From positions 46,433,935-46,497,934 of the forward strand of contig CM018695.1 of the NCBI GenBank assembly GCA_009363875.1: 64,000 nt of DNA. Reading direction: 5' to 3'. The stretch is from Mikania micrantha (taxonomy: Eukaryota > Streptophyta > Magnoliopsida > Asterales > Asteraceae). Below the pieces are notes generated by a model. It saw nothing but the letters and a program-made list of their open reading frames with translations, was not told the origin of the DNA and searched no databases. Numbering within the stretch: the first letter of the stretch is position 1; every line of letters begins with the position of its first letter. The position numbers and the translations under genes are program-made. Positions 21,233 to 34,563 of the stretch are shown here, one piece after another.

Positions 21233-23207
21233 AATCTACCTTATAGGTCACATAAATTTCTAGGAAGTTCTGTAGTTACTGCAAAGTTTTATGGAATACT
21301 TGCATATCTCATTCAAGATAATGAGCCATTCAAGTCTTCACATACCTTGATTCTGGATATGTGAAATTTGATTAAATGATTTCTAACCTGTACTTTCCAC
21401 TCATGAGAATTTGTGAGCGGGCTTGATCATAAGGTATTGTTGACCCATAGGCTTTGGAGCTCACTAGGAGTATAGGGTGGTAGCTTGGTATTTATAACCA
21501 TAGCTTTTGTTTCCTACTCCTAAAGGATTTATCTCATGTTGTCTTCGTAACTCTAGGTTTTGATTGTTATATCTCAACCTGTAAATGCATAAAGTGTATC
21601 CTAGGTCATGTCGTTGCAACCCTATATAATGACCACCTTTGGAACTGTTTCCAGTTTCTATTGTATGCTCCTAATGCCTGAGGAAACTACCAAAGGAGCA
21701 TGGTAGTTTACCCTATGACAAATTCAAAGATTTGCCTTGGTGGCGAATCTATGAACATCTCTAAGAATGATTTATGTTATCTTTCAATTCACTTACCAGT
21801 CATTTGACTTGTAATGTTTCATTGAAATAATTGGTCCACCTGTTATTATTCATCATCATTTTTACCCAGGTGTTTACCCTACGTCATCCGTCACAAGATA
21901 TTAGCAACTCTACTAGTCTTGTTCAGATGATGTTGAGATATCACTTAAGATTACCCATTAGTTTAATCCATCATGTCTATGTCATGTGAATTTTATTATA
22001 TCTACTATCTGAGATAATTTAATGGGTTATAATTCCTAGTTGTTCTATAGTAACCCAATTGTTTTAACCACCTAACATTCCCTTTTTAAAATGCTTAGAA
22101 TTTGGATCCTGTATCATCTTGAACTCCTTTGTTCAATATTATGAATCTGGTGTTAAGTCTTCTCCCTGTTCAACCTGTATGGTTAACTACCCTGTTATTG
22201 TTATTCACATTGATCCTAAGTTCTTATTAGTAGCAATTGGTTATGTTGGTTCTTACGGATCTACTGTCCAACTGATCATGCTCTTAGCATCATTCTCAAA
22301 TCCATTCCTACTTGTCATTACTAGAACAAATGTTTCTTAGAATGAGGATTTCAAGTTTAATTGAGTCTAAGTTTGAAAGAGTAGTCTGCCTACTAAATTC
22401 GACATTTCCTACAACCCATAGTGTGCTAATCTGCATCAATATCTAAAGCTGACATTATGACAGACATACACCTACCACAGAATTCTATCGGATATATAAA
22501 GGTGATTTCCCAATTAAATTTTTAGGAATTACATCTGTAGTCTTCCGAGTAACTAAGACTAAGTGATTTAAAACAAACCTAATCTCAATTTGTTTAAGGA
22601 TTTCCTAATTCGTTCTTAAGTTAATTTCTTTGTTGAATTTCTACATGTAATAGTGGTCAGTTCCTATAAAGCTTTCTCCTTAACTATGATAGTGATTTCT
22701 AATTAGATTATAAGCAATGATTATCCTACTTCTTTTATCTAATTGGCAGTTAATTAATCTAAGGTTTCCTTATCTTTCTATTCCTAAAATAAGACAAAAT
22801 TTACATTTTAACTATCATATTATTAGATAACTTAGATACACAAAATAATATAACATACCTATGGAGTTATCGGACTCCGAGCGTACTCCAGTAGCTGGTA
22901 AAGCAAGCAGTTCCTTAGTGGTTGTTGTTTCTGCTAGAGGCATCCTCCTAAGGCAGATCCTTGTGAAATGTCCGAGCATTCTGCATGTGTAGCATCAGTG
23001 GTTGTGTTGAGAGGAAGTAGAGGTGCTTGCTTTCTGTTCCTATTTGCGTGTTGAAATAATCCGACATGTTTGAATCCAGTGTCCGTATCTTCCACAATTC
23101 AGATAGTGTCTACATGGTTTCTCCTTGCTATGGTGAAAGCCACATCTAGCACATTGAGGAAATGTACCAACGTATTGATGGGGAATAGGGGTTATTAGTG
23201 ACCTACA
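21233..23207 (-). pseudogene. Element D decayed gag-protease-pol interior
   Basis: AT-rich sequence downstream of the element D gag on the minus strand, interrupted by the copia insertion on its left. Only traces remain: a zinc-knuckle-like C-x2-C...GH...C pattern near 22940-22990 and a protease-like DIDAD near 22440. No RT or integrase box is recognisable. Short open frames within it have no support. Confidence 0.45.
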
Positions 23208-23630
23208 CTATTGCATCCAATGACCTGGCTTCCCACAACGTGTGTAGTGTACGCTTGGGAGTTCAACTTGGTGATGGTAGTGACAAGCTGGACAGAGAGG
23301 GGCTTTTCCCTCACAGTGAACACTAACTCCTATAGTCAAATCTGGTAGGATTTGACTAATTGGTGTAGCTTCAGTGTAGTTCACAGGTCCTTTTTTCCTT
23401 TTAGCAGAACGACATTTAGGTTTCTTGATGGGTTCTCCTTTCTCTTCTTCCTTCTTCCCTGTAGAATTTTGTGGGAAGCTTGTAGCATACTCCTCACTAT
23501 ACCTGATTCGGGTGATGATTCCAGGGAGGACCGCCACCAATTGTTCAGTGATCAGGGTTGCTAGTGCAACAGTTGACGAGTCCGTCTCTTGTGGAGGAGG
23601 AGGAGGTGATGGTTTTCGTCTCGGTGGCAT
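23208..23630 (-). pseudogene. Element D Gag with internal deletion
   Basis: 140 residues starting at the ATG at 23630 with MPPRRKPSPPPPPQ, the same proline-rich start as Gag A. It keeps the VALATLITEQL stretch but then jumps to a basic linker (KKPKCRSAKRKKG) and one zinc-knuckle region (CPACHYHHQ...RCGKPGHW), ending in a stop. The Gag core with its WW motif is missing, so an internal deletion of about 200 residues has occurred. It is not functional as Gag. Confidence 0.75.
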
Positions 23631-23788
23631 TCTGATCTTAACTAAAGAGTTACTAGTTAGTACTCATGATCAATGCCAAAACATATGCAAATAATTTCCT
23701 AAATCCTACGTTCTCTACATGTGGTCCCTAAGTTATAGTCAAGGTCAAACCATTATAAATATATGACCTATATTCTCTATAACCCTGA

Positions 23789-23800
23789 GCTCTGATACCA
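23789..23800 (-). promoter_or_regulatory. Element D primer-binding site (initiator Met-tRNA)
   Basis: The minus strand reads TGGTATCAGAGC, 3 nt from the LTR edge at 23804. It fixes D as a minus-strand element. Confidence 0.9.
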
Positions 23801-24439
23801 ATCTGTCACACCCCGAGCTGGCGGGTTGGATCAAATATCAGGTCAGGCAGAAGTTTCTCGGGGGGCGATATCGTGTGGTAATTGAAGAGATCAGATTGTA
23901 TACATAATACAACATTTAAGAATAACTAAAGCACAATAATGATTATCTAGAAGTTTCAAGGTTAAATTACAACTGTCGTGTTTGAAAATTCAACCAAACA
24001 AACATATCCCCTAGAATCATTAGTCGGTTATCTTGTGCTCGTACAAGATATCAAAATGATTCACCATCTACAACAAAATATGTGCTTCCAAACGTTACTA
24101 GGTCCACTATCCTGGCATCCTAGTATGCATTTGGCAATCTCAACCTAGTCCTGTACGTCACCTGAGAAAACTTGTAAGAAAACAAAGTCAACACATGTTT
24201 GGTGAGTTCATATAGTTTTGTTATTGAAAATGAATTTGGACAAACCTGACCAAGTGACAACCTTTACCTCACCAATAAACACCTATGCTATATAGTCAAG
24301 TATGCTTATATGTAGGGCATAGGTAGGGTCAAGCCCAGCCGCCAGCCCACAACATACCGAACTACATAGAATATTTTTGTTAATGATAATTAAGCGCTTC
24401 ACTCTACAACCATCATCACACTTGTTTCGTTAGTTTTGT

Positions 24440-24570
24440 CACCACGCTAGTTTCTTTAGTTTCGTCAAAACACTAGTTCCGTTAGTTCCATCAAAACACT
24501 AGTTCCGTTAAACATTAGTTCCGTTAGTTCCATCAAAACATTAGTTCCGTTAATTCTGTCAAAAAAAATG
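24440..24570. repeat. TAGTTCCGTTAGTTYCRTCAAAACA tandem repeats in LTR D
   Basis: Five or six short units built from TTAGTTCCGTTA and TCAAAACAC, about 20-35 bp apart. Related but dispersed copies (GTTTCGTTGAA) continue at 24850-25150. Confidence 0.65.
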
Positions 24571-26379
24571 TGGAAGTCTCTTGATTCATTAAGCTTATCA
24601 CTCACATAACAATCATGACAATTTCAGAAAAATGTGAAAAATAGTTAAGGAAAAATGCTTAAATAAATGAATAGATAAACATTTAATTAAAAACTAAGTC
24701 CTAATGATTGAGCCTTGGTCAACTCGAGTAGACTAGTCTATTAATCAAAGGTTTCTTAGAAGTTAGGGGATTCTGCAAATATCATCAAACATATGACCTA
24801 TAATTAATCAGTCTAGCTAGGGCATCTTTGAAATATAGTTTTTTTTTGTTTCGTTCTTGTTTCTTCTAGTTTCGCCCCTTGTTTTGTATAGTTTCGTTGG
24901 CACATGCTATCTTTGATATTTCCCAGACATTCTCTAAAAATGATTTATTGTTTAGTCTAGTTTCGATGAAAATGTACTTGTTTCGTTGAACATTGAATAC
25001 TAGATTCGTTGATCATTGTACACTTGGTTCGTTGAACATCGAATAATTGTTTCTTTGAAAACTTTTCTGTTTGTTTCATTGAACTCACGCACTGGTTTCA
25101 TTGAAATAGTTTCATTGAACAATAGACAAATTGAAAATAGTTTCGTTGAAAATGTTTATTTAAATATGAATTTATCACCTACTTATTATATAAGTGGATG
25201 ACCTTTTGTAAAACCTGCATAAAATTTACCTAGACATAATCTTGGATAACAGTATACATTCAAAACATATATAATTTAAAAGCATTTAAGTAAAATATAA
25301 TCCAAGTAAAATAATTTACTCATGCTTCTCAGCCCCGTGTTTATAAAACAAAAATGTTTAGAAAAGGGGCAATGAACTCATCTGTATTGCTATGAAATTG
25401 AACAAAGAAAGATATATGCGCTCGTTGATTGTAGACTATGTATCTTCAGCACCTGAGTTGATTTATTACTCTTCAAATACTATAAGTATTTTTATTTAAT
25501 GTATATAGGGTTTTGGTCTCGGTGTGCATCTAAGTGTCCTATATACTTTCTAATGTTTTGCTAGAATTTCTTTAAGTTATTCTAATTTATCATACCCTTA
25601 CCCTTAACTGAGAAAGAATTAACCTGTTTACATAAGGTTTACAACTTAAGAGACTTAACCTTTTAGCAAATCATCATTTATAAAATATTATTTAAGTTAT
25701 AAAAGTTAAGTTCGAAAATCCTTTAAATTACTTTAAAATGTTTTAGTAAAACAAGTTATGATGATTTTTATAAAAGTATGTTTATATATTAAAAATCATT
25801 ACATTTTAGTAAAACATAAGTTATCGTTATGAAAAATGTAAGTTGAACATGTTAGAACTTAAGTTAATCTTACTAGATTAACAACAAGTTCCTTAATGGT
25901 TCAGGTCACAATCTTGTTCGTGTTCATTCTTGAGTTAATCATTACCTTAGATTATTCTATTTGAACAACCTAGGTTGATTACCCTAAGTGTGAAATTTGC
26001 TAAGTGTTGAGAGTTGATATTAAAGATCAACACACCCATACTTAGTCATTTCTTGAACCCTCTTGTCACCATCATAGTTCTTTAGTTCTTTGAAACTCAA
26101 AATCACTTGACAACTCTTTGGTTGTTGTAATTTATATGAAATATACTTAGTTAAAGTAAACCCACCAACTTTGTAGTAAAATTCAGCTAATTCATTTTAT
26201 AAGTAAAAATTTTTGTTACCTTGATTAACTATAACTTGGTTATAAACCTTTAACATGTTTTGAATCATTGTTTATGATTCAAACACTTGTTTTAAGAGTT
26301 ACCTATGTTTTAACCCAAAGTTTAAGTAATATAAGTGAGAACACCTTAACCCGTTGCACCCAAACCCCCATGGTTTCTC

Positions 26380-26710
26380 GAATACAATTAATTGGGTGTT
26401 CTCGGCATGTATGCTCGAGAAAGGTTGTGTTCTCGACCAATATTTGGGTTCTCGAATGGGCATGTAGCCCTATTATGTGGTTCTCGAATTGTTATAGGAA
26501 AGGTTCTCGAATTTGAGATGTCCAAGGGAAAGGTTCTCGAATTAGAGAATGCATAGTTCTCAACTTTTGTGATTTATTTAGTTCTCAACTTTAGGAAATT
26601 ATATGGTTCTCCACTTTATGGCCTTAACAACATGTTCTTGATTTGAGATAAGGTGGTTCTCAAGTGGCTAAAGGAAAAGGGTTCTCGACAACATGGCATT
26701 GTTCTTGAGT
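26380..26710 (-). repeat. GGTTCTCGA motif array in LTR D
   Basis: About a dozen copies of GGTTCTCGAAT or decayed GGTTCTCAA at irregular 20-40 nt spacing. It occupies the same LTR position as the GGTTCG array of A and the GGGCC array of G. Confidence 0.7.
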
Positions 26711-27243
26711 CCTTCTTCAACCTCCCGTTCCCCAGCCCTTCCAATCTTTAATTCCTGATGTTCCTGGAGTTCCTAGAACAAATTAGTGCAAATCCTAAGG
26801 CTTTAAAGGGTCCAAAACCTGCTAAAAACTCTGCAGCTCGCCGGAATAGTGAAACCCACAAAAACCGAGTGTTTGAACTCATTTCTACTCCATTTTCGTT
26901 GATTCAAAGCTTAATCTAACACAATCCACGAGTTCCTAAGTAGTTTTTATGCATTTCCTAAACATTTTCAGGTGTTAAATCGGTTCGGAAGGTTACCTTG
27001 TCGGAATAGTAGAAAAACACTCAAATCCGAATCTTCTCACTAAAACTGCAACTGTTTCAGCTCGTTTCAAAGCAGATCGTTTTTACTTCTGTATTACTCT
27101 CGTTCCCACGATCGTTTTGACTACTAGAACGTATAATTTGGTGGAGTATTGAAGAAGTTATGGCGTTTTGAAGTTAGAGAGAGAGAGAGTACCGAGAGAA
27201 CCCGAAAATTAGAGGGAGAAAGGGGGTGGGTCTGCTATGAAGG

Positions 27244-27248
27244 GGAAG
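27244..27248. repeat. Element C target-site duplication, left
   Basis: GGAAG before the LTR; matched by GGAAG at 58148-58152. Confidence 0.95.
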
Positions 27249-27566
27249 TGTGACATTTAGGGTGTTCTAAAAACTTTAAAGTGTTAAAACTCAAATGAAT
27301 GAAAGTTCAAGGGAAATGTTTTCAAAAACATATACATATGTTTAGATAACTATGAATAATTATGTACTTAAATAAATTATAAATCGTAACATTTAGGGTT
27401 TTCAAGAATGTATCTTGCCAAAATCATAATAAAATAAAGTTCGTTAAGTACTATTTAATTAATATTATTGATATGACTTGAACAAGTTAAAGAATTATTA
27501 ACACAAAACAAAGTGATATATTTTTATATTTAAAGGTGTATCACTTGATAAAGTAAAATGTTGATT

Positions 27567-27568
<2 letters not shown>

Positions 27569-27606
<38 letters not shown>
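27569..27606. repeat. (TA)n microsatellite
   Basis: About 19 TA units in the 5' LTR of C. The matching place in the 3' LTR (55058-55093) also has a TA tract, followed there by further expansions and an inserted foldback element. Confidence 0.9.
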
Positions 27607-27609
<3 letters not shown>

Positions 27610-28460
27610 TATATAGACATGACAAGAGTTTGTTAGGATAATTATAATCATGTCTATATAACTATATATATTATATATATAATTTAAACAAACAAAAGAA
27701 TTAAATAATTATTAATTATAAAATTTAGCATATCACTATTTTAAATAAATAATTAAACTTAGTTAAATTTAAATTTTATAAAACTTATAAATCATTTGAC
27801 TTAATAAAATATTTAAGGTTGTATTACAAGTAGAAATCTTTTCATAAAGAGTTATGGCATAAAATGATAATATAAATGTAGGTTTTAACATAAATGGGGC
27901 AAATATACAACAAGGAAGGCTAAGGTATAATTTTTGAAAACTTAAAAACCATTTTCCAGGCCACCCCCGTATTCCCGGCGACCCCCAGCCGGATTCCGGC
28001 CACACTCCGGCCAAGCGCCGGCAACCATCTAAACCGACCCAATTGGTTACCAAACGATCGGGTTTTCGATGCCCCATGACTCAAACGAGAATTCTAACGT
28101 ATTTGGATCATTAAAACACAATATTAACCACGTTTAATACGACATTTGATTATCCCGAACTGTAACATTTACACCACCATTAAAATCGTTTAATTCGAAT
28201 GTAATAAACAATAAAACGATCGGGCTTGTAATCATTCTAACATTTCGAACGAAATCCCACTTGAAATTCTCTCTGTAATCGAACTGAGGTTACTTGAACT
28301 TGGTCCATACTTCACCAATACAAGTAAGTTTTGTATGTTTTCTGATCGGTTTTTGATAACAATAGCCCTATGATTCTATCACCTAACACGTGCGCAATCA
28401 ACCGGAGTTTGGGTCGAACTAAAACTAGGGTTCATGTGTTCTTGAAATGATTGGGCGTTC

Positions 28461-28465
28461 GGTTG
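28461..28465. repeat. Element G target-site duplication, left
   Basis: GGTTG here versus GGTTA at 49127-49131. The uninterrupted sister LTR of C reads CGGTTAAC near 56453, so GGTTA is the original and this copy has one A-to-G change. Confidence 0.85.
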
Positions 28466-31149
28466 TGTCACACCCCGAGCCGGCGGGCTGGATCGACTTT
28501 GCCGTCGGGCGGAAAGTTCTCGAGGCGCGATATCATGAGATAATCGAAATGATCAGATTGTTTACATAACACATGAGACATAAAATGAGAAATGCTAAAA
28601 TGACATCAATACAGAATTACAAAGTTAAATTACATTACAATGTTCATGATTTAACTAAGTAATTCTACCAAAAGAATCACTGTGGCTTCTATCTTGTAAC
28701 TGTACAAGATGCATAAAATATGATTCAATGTTTTGTCATATCAAAAGTATGCAACACAAAATGAAGCTATGTCTTATAAAAGTCCACTAGCTTAGTCTTT
28801 GCATATGAGTGACTACACATGTTCGTCACCTGAGATAACATGCATTTAAACAAAGTCAACACTAGGTTGGTGAGTTCATAAGTATGTAAATTGAAAACCT
28901 TGAATGTTCACAAGCACAGTCACAATGTTTCACATGCTTCTTGTAATGATTGATTCACCTGTTCAACCCAATGGTCTCTCCCTAGTTATATGTACAAGTG
29001 GTGTGACGCCCGATCAAGCATGCTTATATATAGGGCATACGAAAGGGTCAAGCCCAGACGCCATCCCACCACATGCTCAATTAAGTTTCACACTACTTGC
29101 AATGCAACTATGGATCTCCATTTCCATTTTCCATATGTTTAACTTGTTTGATATGTATCCATCTGTTTTTGTTCTTCACCCAATTGTAATTCACCTATTG
29201 TATCATATGTAGAATAATATAATATGGGGGTTTAGTTATCATCTCAACGTATTGATAAACCCGTTATGTGTTAAGGAGTATAGATTAATTAAATCTATTC
29301 CTTGTATTATTCTATTGCTTATGGGGTTAACTGTTAATCACTTTTAAATATTAAGAGTGTTAGTTAACCAATTGTCATTTATCTCACTTGATATGCATAG
29401 AGCCTAAAAGGAATCCATTGCAACTCTCACGTAATCAGGTTACAATGCATCCGATTTACCTGTATCGCATTGTATTCCCATAGACCTCAACGGAAGCTAT
29501 TACCAGTAGTGGAACATGAGAGAAGATCAATTTCTCAACCTAATAGACAATAGGATCCTGCTGGATTAATTACAATATTCCTGCAGATTAATATCACCAT
29601 GTGACGCTTTCCCAGAACCTGACTTGAAGTCGCCCTGTTACCGGTCATACGTTACCGGCCAATGAAATTACGAGTAACATACCGACCTACTTGCCGGAGG
29701 TTTGTCAAACTTAATGGTACCACTATGCTATCGTCGGTTTAGTAACGTCAAACTAACTGGTTAGCGATTTTAAGGGGCTTACATGATCAATTGCATATTG
29801 GCACATGATTGAAATGATATAATACAACAGTTCAATAGTAATTAATTGTAATGTGTTCATCTGTGTTATTTGTTCTCATGATTGTATGTTCTCATTGCTA
29901 TTAACAAAGTTAAATAAGAACTTGTCTTATTATGTTATGTTAATTGACGTGCGAATGATGTTGTTATCATGAAGTTACATTATCATGATTATCATTCCTT
30001 GTTGTTCCATATAGTCACCATGTTGTCACTAAGTTGTGGTAAGAACCAGTCTTACTACACTTAGTCGACTTAGGTGGTGGATGATACTTGTTCCATGTTA
30101 TCTTGTAATACGTGTTGAGTTGTAGCTAAGTGTTATAAGCACTGGTCTTATTACACTTACTTAACTCTGATATTGAATGTTATCATGAAGATATATTATC
30201 TTCATATCATTCATGTATTTCGTTGTTGTCATCATGATCACCAGTGATTATCTGAATGTTTTTTCTTGTAAGAATAACTACGTGTTGTAAGATGTAATCA
30301 TAAAACTATGATATTCTATTGTATTGATGAGTTATGAAGATATATTATCATATTCATCTAGTTGTTCCTGTCAATCATGATCACACAAGAAAGCATACAA
30401 TGATAAGCGATAATAAGCAATTTAATATTATCTAAATTAAAGTATTAACAATATGTTAAACAAAACTTTTAAATAAATAAAAGTAAGCATGTTTCTCAGC
30501 CCCGTGAGTTTAAAATCAGTTAAGATTAAAGAAAAGGGGCATATGAACTCACCTTGTAGTGGTTGCGGTTGACTTAGCCTAAACAAGAAATGCGCGCGCT
30601 CTTGATTGTACTTGATGTTGTTTTCACGATCCAGTATTGATTTCACGTTGTTTGTAACTTGTAAGTATGAGTTGTATGTACTTGCGTGTGTGTGTATGTG
30701 TGTTAGCCTTAAGTTGGCTAACACTCATGAGTCTCGGTCTTGGTCTTCATTCAGACCTTGCTTCAATTGTCATAGTGTGTTATTACTATGTGTCTTTATG
30801 TTGTGTTTAACATTAATTCACCCTTGAAATTTATAAATCTTGTCATTATGTGTTAATCATTTTTTTTGATATGAGGCTTAATAAGTAAATAAACCCAATA
30901 ATAACTTAGGTTTATAGTTTAAACCTCACTTGCCGTTCTTGTTATTTTGTAGTTATTGTTACCTAAAAATGACATGTTAGGCATCACCCTTTTAGTACCT
31001 ATTGTTTTGAGTTTGTGAAATTCGTTAACCATAACCCGTCACTTTTGTAGTAATTTGTATAATTATTACATGATTACTTGCATATTATCCCATAACCTAT
31101 GAATTCACAAGTTGATTTTTATATTTCTTGTAGGTCAACTCCAACACAT

Positions 31150-31510
31150 GGGTCAACTAGTACGATGTTGGGCCTAACGAAGAGATATTGGGCCAAAGTA
31201 ATATGTTTTGGACCCAATCCCTCCCAGTGGGCCAAGTCAAGAAATGGGCCGAATGATTGGGTTGAGAGAATCTCATGGGCTGATCCAGTAGTGTGGGTCA
31301 AATAAATGGGCCTAATCAGCCTATGGGCCGAATCAATGGTGCAGGGCCGATTCCAAAATCAGTGGGCCAAGGGAATGGGTCTGATCCACACTGGGCCGAA
31401 GCAGGATATTGGATCAGGTGGTCTGGTCGAATGAGTCGTGGTTTAAGCGAATGGGAGCTGTCGAATGGGAGTTTGGAGAATGAGAGTGGTCGAATAGCTT
31501 ATGGCCGAGA
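31150..31510 (-). repeat. TGGGCC / TCGAATG motif array in LTR G
   Basis: About 14 TGGGCC(GAA) copies at 15-35 nt spacing from 31168 to 31400, followed by GAATGGGAG / GTCGAATG copies to 31500. Same LTR position as the arrays in A and D but a different dominant motif. Confidence 0.7.
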
Positions 31511-31987
31511 GAATGAGCAAGGTCGCCGGTGATTCGGCAGGTTTAGGCCATTCGACGAATGGGACCATTCGGCCAACTGGAAGGGTTGCTCGACTAGGGG
31601 TGTGCAAATCGGGATTCCAGCCAACCTAATGGTGGGTCTCGGTGGTGGGGAGTGCTAGGCTTGTTATGGTTGTGCAAGGCTCAAGTGGGAAAGCTTTAAC
31701 ATCGGTTATGCTATGGTTTAGAGAAAAAGGGTGAAAACCCTAAAATCGTTATCTTCCTTCACTGATTACCTCGTTTCAGATGGATTCCAACCCAGATTGG
31801 TTGTACTTTCGTGTAGAGAACAATGAGAGCTTCGTTTAGGTTCAAAAATGGAGTGATTTGGTTGAGAGATGAACTAGTTATGGAGTTTTTAAGCTTGAAA
31901 ATGGTGATGGGAGGCTTAAAACCGGGATTAGGGTTTTGAGTGGGGAAGAAGAAGTGAGAAATGAGGGGAAATACCCTCATTTAGGGT

Positions 31988-31992
31988 ATTTA
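31988..31992. repeat. Element F target-site duplication, left
   Basis: ATTTA, repeated at 42867-42871. It lies inside the TATTTATA (minus strand TATAAATA) box of LTR G. Confidence 0.95.
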
Positions 31993-32330
31993 TGTGACAT
32001 CCGTCAATTTTTGATTTTGACTTATTAACACCGTTAATGTATTTAACGTTAACTATGATGAAATTATTCAGTAATGTAATAATTAAATGTATATTCTCGT
32101 TTAAAGTTTGGCAATGTTTAAAGTGTATAGTCTTGCAATTAGTAATTCTCGTAATTACGCGGAACAATCCGAAACGAAAGATATTTGTGTTTAGCCGGAT
32201 AAGATGGTCATGATACGCGACACATCATTTAATAATCTTGTTAGTTACTAAAATTTAATTATTTTAGTAAGTTTTATTATTTTACTAATTATCGTAAAAT
32301 AATCGCGTATAAATAATATCAAAAATTTAT

Positions 32331-32393
32331 ACCCAATACAAGATTTGAACACCGTAACACTCAGATTATACCAGTTATGCCATTAGAATCCCA
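32331..32393 (-). other. tRNA-like stretch in LTR F (antisense)
   Basis: On the minus strand, TGGCATAACTGGTATAAT resembles a Pol III A-box/D-arm and GTGTTCAAATC a B-box/T-arm, about 30 nt apart. It is on the strand opposite to F. The other LTR has it at 40483-40545. It is decayed and probably not a gene. Confidence 0.35.
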
Positions 32394-32464
32394 CCATATC
32401 TCTTGTTATGACAAGAGTATGGACACTTGTCAAGCATGCAAAAGCCTATCATTTGAAAAATCTC

Positions 32465-32471
32465 TATAAAA
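32465..32471 (+). promoter_or_regulatory. LTR F TATA box
   Basis: CTCTATAAAATC, the best core-promoter match in the LTR, about 470 nt from its start. A pyrimidine-rich CCTCTCTCTCCCTTTCTCC leader follows near 32520. The 3' LTR copy is at 40617-40623. Confidence 0.6.
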
Positions 32472-32884
32472 TCTACTACAATCTCAACACATCATTTCAC
32501 AATCTCTTGAAATCTTTCATTCCTCTCTCTCCCTTTCTCCTTCTACGTCCACACCACCATCCTACCCATCCACCATTTTCAAACCTTCAAGCTTCTTTTA
32601 TTTCATATCTATCAAGTTCTTGGTGTTTTTGGAAGATTTGTAGAAGTTGGGTGCAAGAACATAGCCATTTTCTTCTAATCTCATTACACTAAGGTATAAC
32701 CATCATCTTCTTTTTTTTTTGAGTTCTTAAATCATAAAAATGAAACTCATATTCAACCAACTTCAAAGAAATAGAAATCATAACTTAGGTTTTTAAAAGA
32801 TCAAAGTGATTTAGAAGAGTGTGTGTTTGTGTGTATGATGATGGATGCATGCAAGCATATACATATACATATATATATACATAG

Positions 32885-32890
<6 letters not shown>

Positions 32891-32919
<29 letters not shown>

Positions 32920-32989
32920 TGTATGTATGTATGTATGTATGTATGTATGTATGTATGTATGTATGTATGTATGTATGTATGTATGTATA
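32891..32989. repeat. (ATGT)n microsatellite in LTR F 5' copy
   Basis: About 24 perfect ATGT units. The 3' LTR has only three or four at 41037-41051. The LTRs were identical on insertion, so the tract grew or shrank afterwards. Repetitive frames here are artefacts. Confidence 0.95.
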
Positions 32990-34525
32990 TGTATGTATAA
33001 TTATCTTAGAGTAAATGATGAGTACTTGCATGTAAGAATTTACATATACAAATGGATGATCAAACTATTTATTTTAAATATATGAAAACAAACATTTCTG
33101 AAATTCTGGCAGAAAAGTAACACAACTTCAACAAGTCATAAAATAGAAATGACAGCTCCAAATGGAAGAAACTCAGATTCCATGACTAAGTTCATTGAGT
33201 TAGCTTTCCATGCACTACTTATTCAGCTTTTAACTCGACCAAATGATACCCCAAACAGCCTTCACAAGATCAGTGCGCGGATTTGTACCCCCTGACTTGT
33301 GCTGCTGTTTTGACCTATTTAAGGTCCGAATCATGAAAACTTTTCTAAATGAAAGTTGTTCAGTAGAATGGAGAGTTTCATAAATTAACTCAAAGTTTTA
33401 CTATGTCAAAAATGAACCCGAACTCACTGGACTAAATCTGTCAAAACAGAAACTTCAAGGACTTATATTTGTGTGACTGTTTTGACCCATTTACAAGCAA
33501 AATCACGAAAAGTTTTCTAAATGCAAGTTGTTCAAAACACCTCAAAATAGTAGACTGTGAAGTTTTATATATTTACTCAATCGACTTATATTTTTAAAGT
33601 TTATCCGAACAAGACGGACAGAATCTGTCCAAAAGCAGTTTTATAAACTTAGACATTTTTACATAAATGTTAATCATTTTTACATAAATGTTAATCATTT
33701 TCACATATATAAATATATATATATTTCACATACACACTTTAATTATGTGATATAATATATATATTTGTAAATATAGTTATATAAGTTAATATAATTTATG
33801 GGTTTTGAAGTTGTTAAGCAAAATGGTAATTTTCCAAAAATACGTCGTTATAATGACGAAATTTTTATATAATCCAACACTTAATAATTTTAAGGCATTA
33901 TAAGATAATATTTCAAATATAAGTTAGGACATTGTTGTTTTAATAAAATCTCGACAAATAGAACACAAGCACCATCACATAAACTATAGTAGGTTCACAA
34001 ACTCAAAAGAAACTCATTATGTTATAGGAACCGAGTTGTGAGTCCTCGTATAAACGACAATCGAGAAGTCAATCATCAACCACACTATGCGAGTATTCAT
34101 AGCCCTTTTCATTTCAAATTATTGGGTGCAACATGTATACGCTATTCAATTTCAAATTCTATTTCACAAAACTTGCGGATTCAAACTCTATGTCTATGTG
34201 TATGATATTATGTCATATGTGTTAAACTATGATTCTATGTGTGTGCTATTCAAAGTCTAATTCTATATGATCACTAACTCTATCATGAGCCAATGGTAAC
34301 AATAATAGATCTTTTGGGTGACGCCCATCCATCGTTTTGACCCTAATGAGGGCCTTTGGATGATTGAAACCAATTCAAGCTAATCGCGACTTTCGAGTCG
34401 AGTGTCAAGTCAACAAAGGTTAGATCATGCATACGTTTATACATACATGCTTGTAATCTACCTTGACATATGAATCGCAAAAGTCTCAATTTTATTACAT
34501 ATAGTTTAAACCTATGTCTACTCAC

Positions 34526-34563
34526 CAACTTTTTAGTTGACTCTATTTTTATACATGTTGCAG
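34526..34563 (+). promoter_or_regulatory. Conserved hairpin and candidate 3' splice site in LTR F
   Basis: CAACT-TTTT-AGTTG (34526-34539) is followed by a pyrimidine-rich stretch and TGTTGCAG at 34563. The matching place in LTR C has CAACTAT-GCAA-ATAGTTG (50358-50375) and GTAACAG at 50403, each 44-48 nt before a shared GGACCTAGT. A splice acceptor is possible; a donor candidate AAG/GTATAA lies at 32691. Confidence 0.4.

Larger units (their letters stand above)
23804..27248 (-). mobile_element. Element D 5' LTR, inner part
   Basis: Begins TGTCACACCCCGAGCTGG at the U5 edge. It follows the layout of LTRs A and G: U5 edge, GCCCAGCCGCC block near 24335, motif arrays, then the region next to the TATA box. 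It breaks off at 27248 where element C inserted (TSD GGAAG) and resumes at 58153. Total LTR length without C is about 4.1 kb. Confidence 0.85.
27249..28465 (+). mobile_element. Element C 5' LTR, first part
   Basis: Starts TGTGACATTTAGGG, the same as the 3' LTR start at 54741. It is interrupted by element G, after which it resumes at 49132 (TTAACAATATTAAATTGG region). The uninterrupted sister LTR reads straight through this point near 56450. Confidence 0.9.
28466..31992 (-). mobile_element. Element G 3' LTR, part 1
   Basis: Begins TGTCACACCCCGAGCC, aligned with LTR A at 1859. It contains the block CATACGAAAGGGTCAAGCCC near 29037 that A has near 2427. It ends at 31992 in GGGTATTTA, half of a TATA box, where F is inserted. 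Confidence 0.9.

Noticed and set aside
32408..32692. 94-aa frame in both F LTRs (MTRVWTLVKHAK)
   Set aside because: Present in both LTRs only because LTRs are duplicates; overlaps the TATA box and the pyrimidine-rich leader, with no known domain.
32801..33085. Frames of YIHT or MYVC repeats on both strands
   Set aside because: Translation of the (ATGT)n microsatellite.
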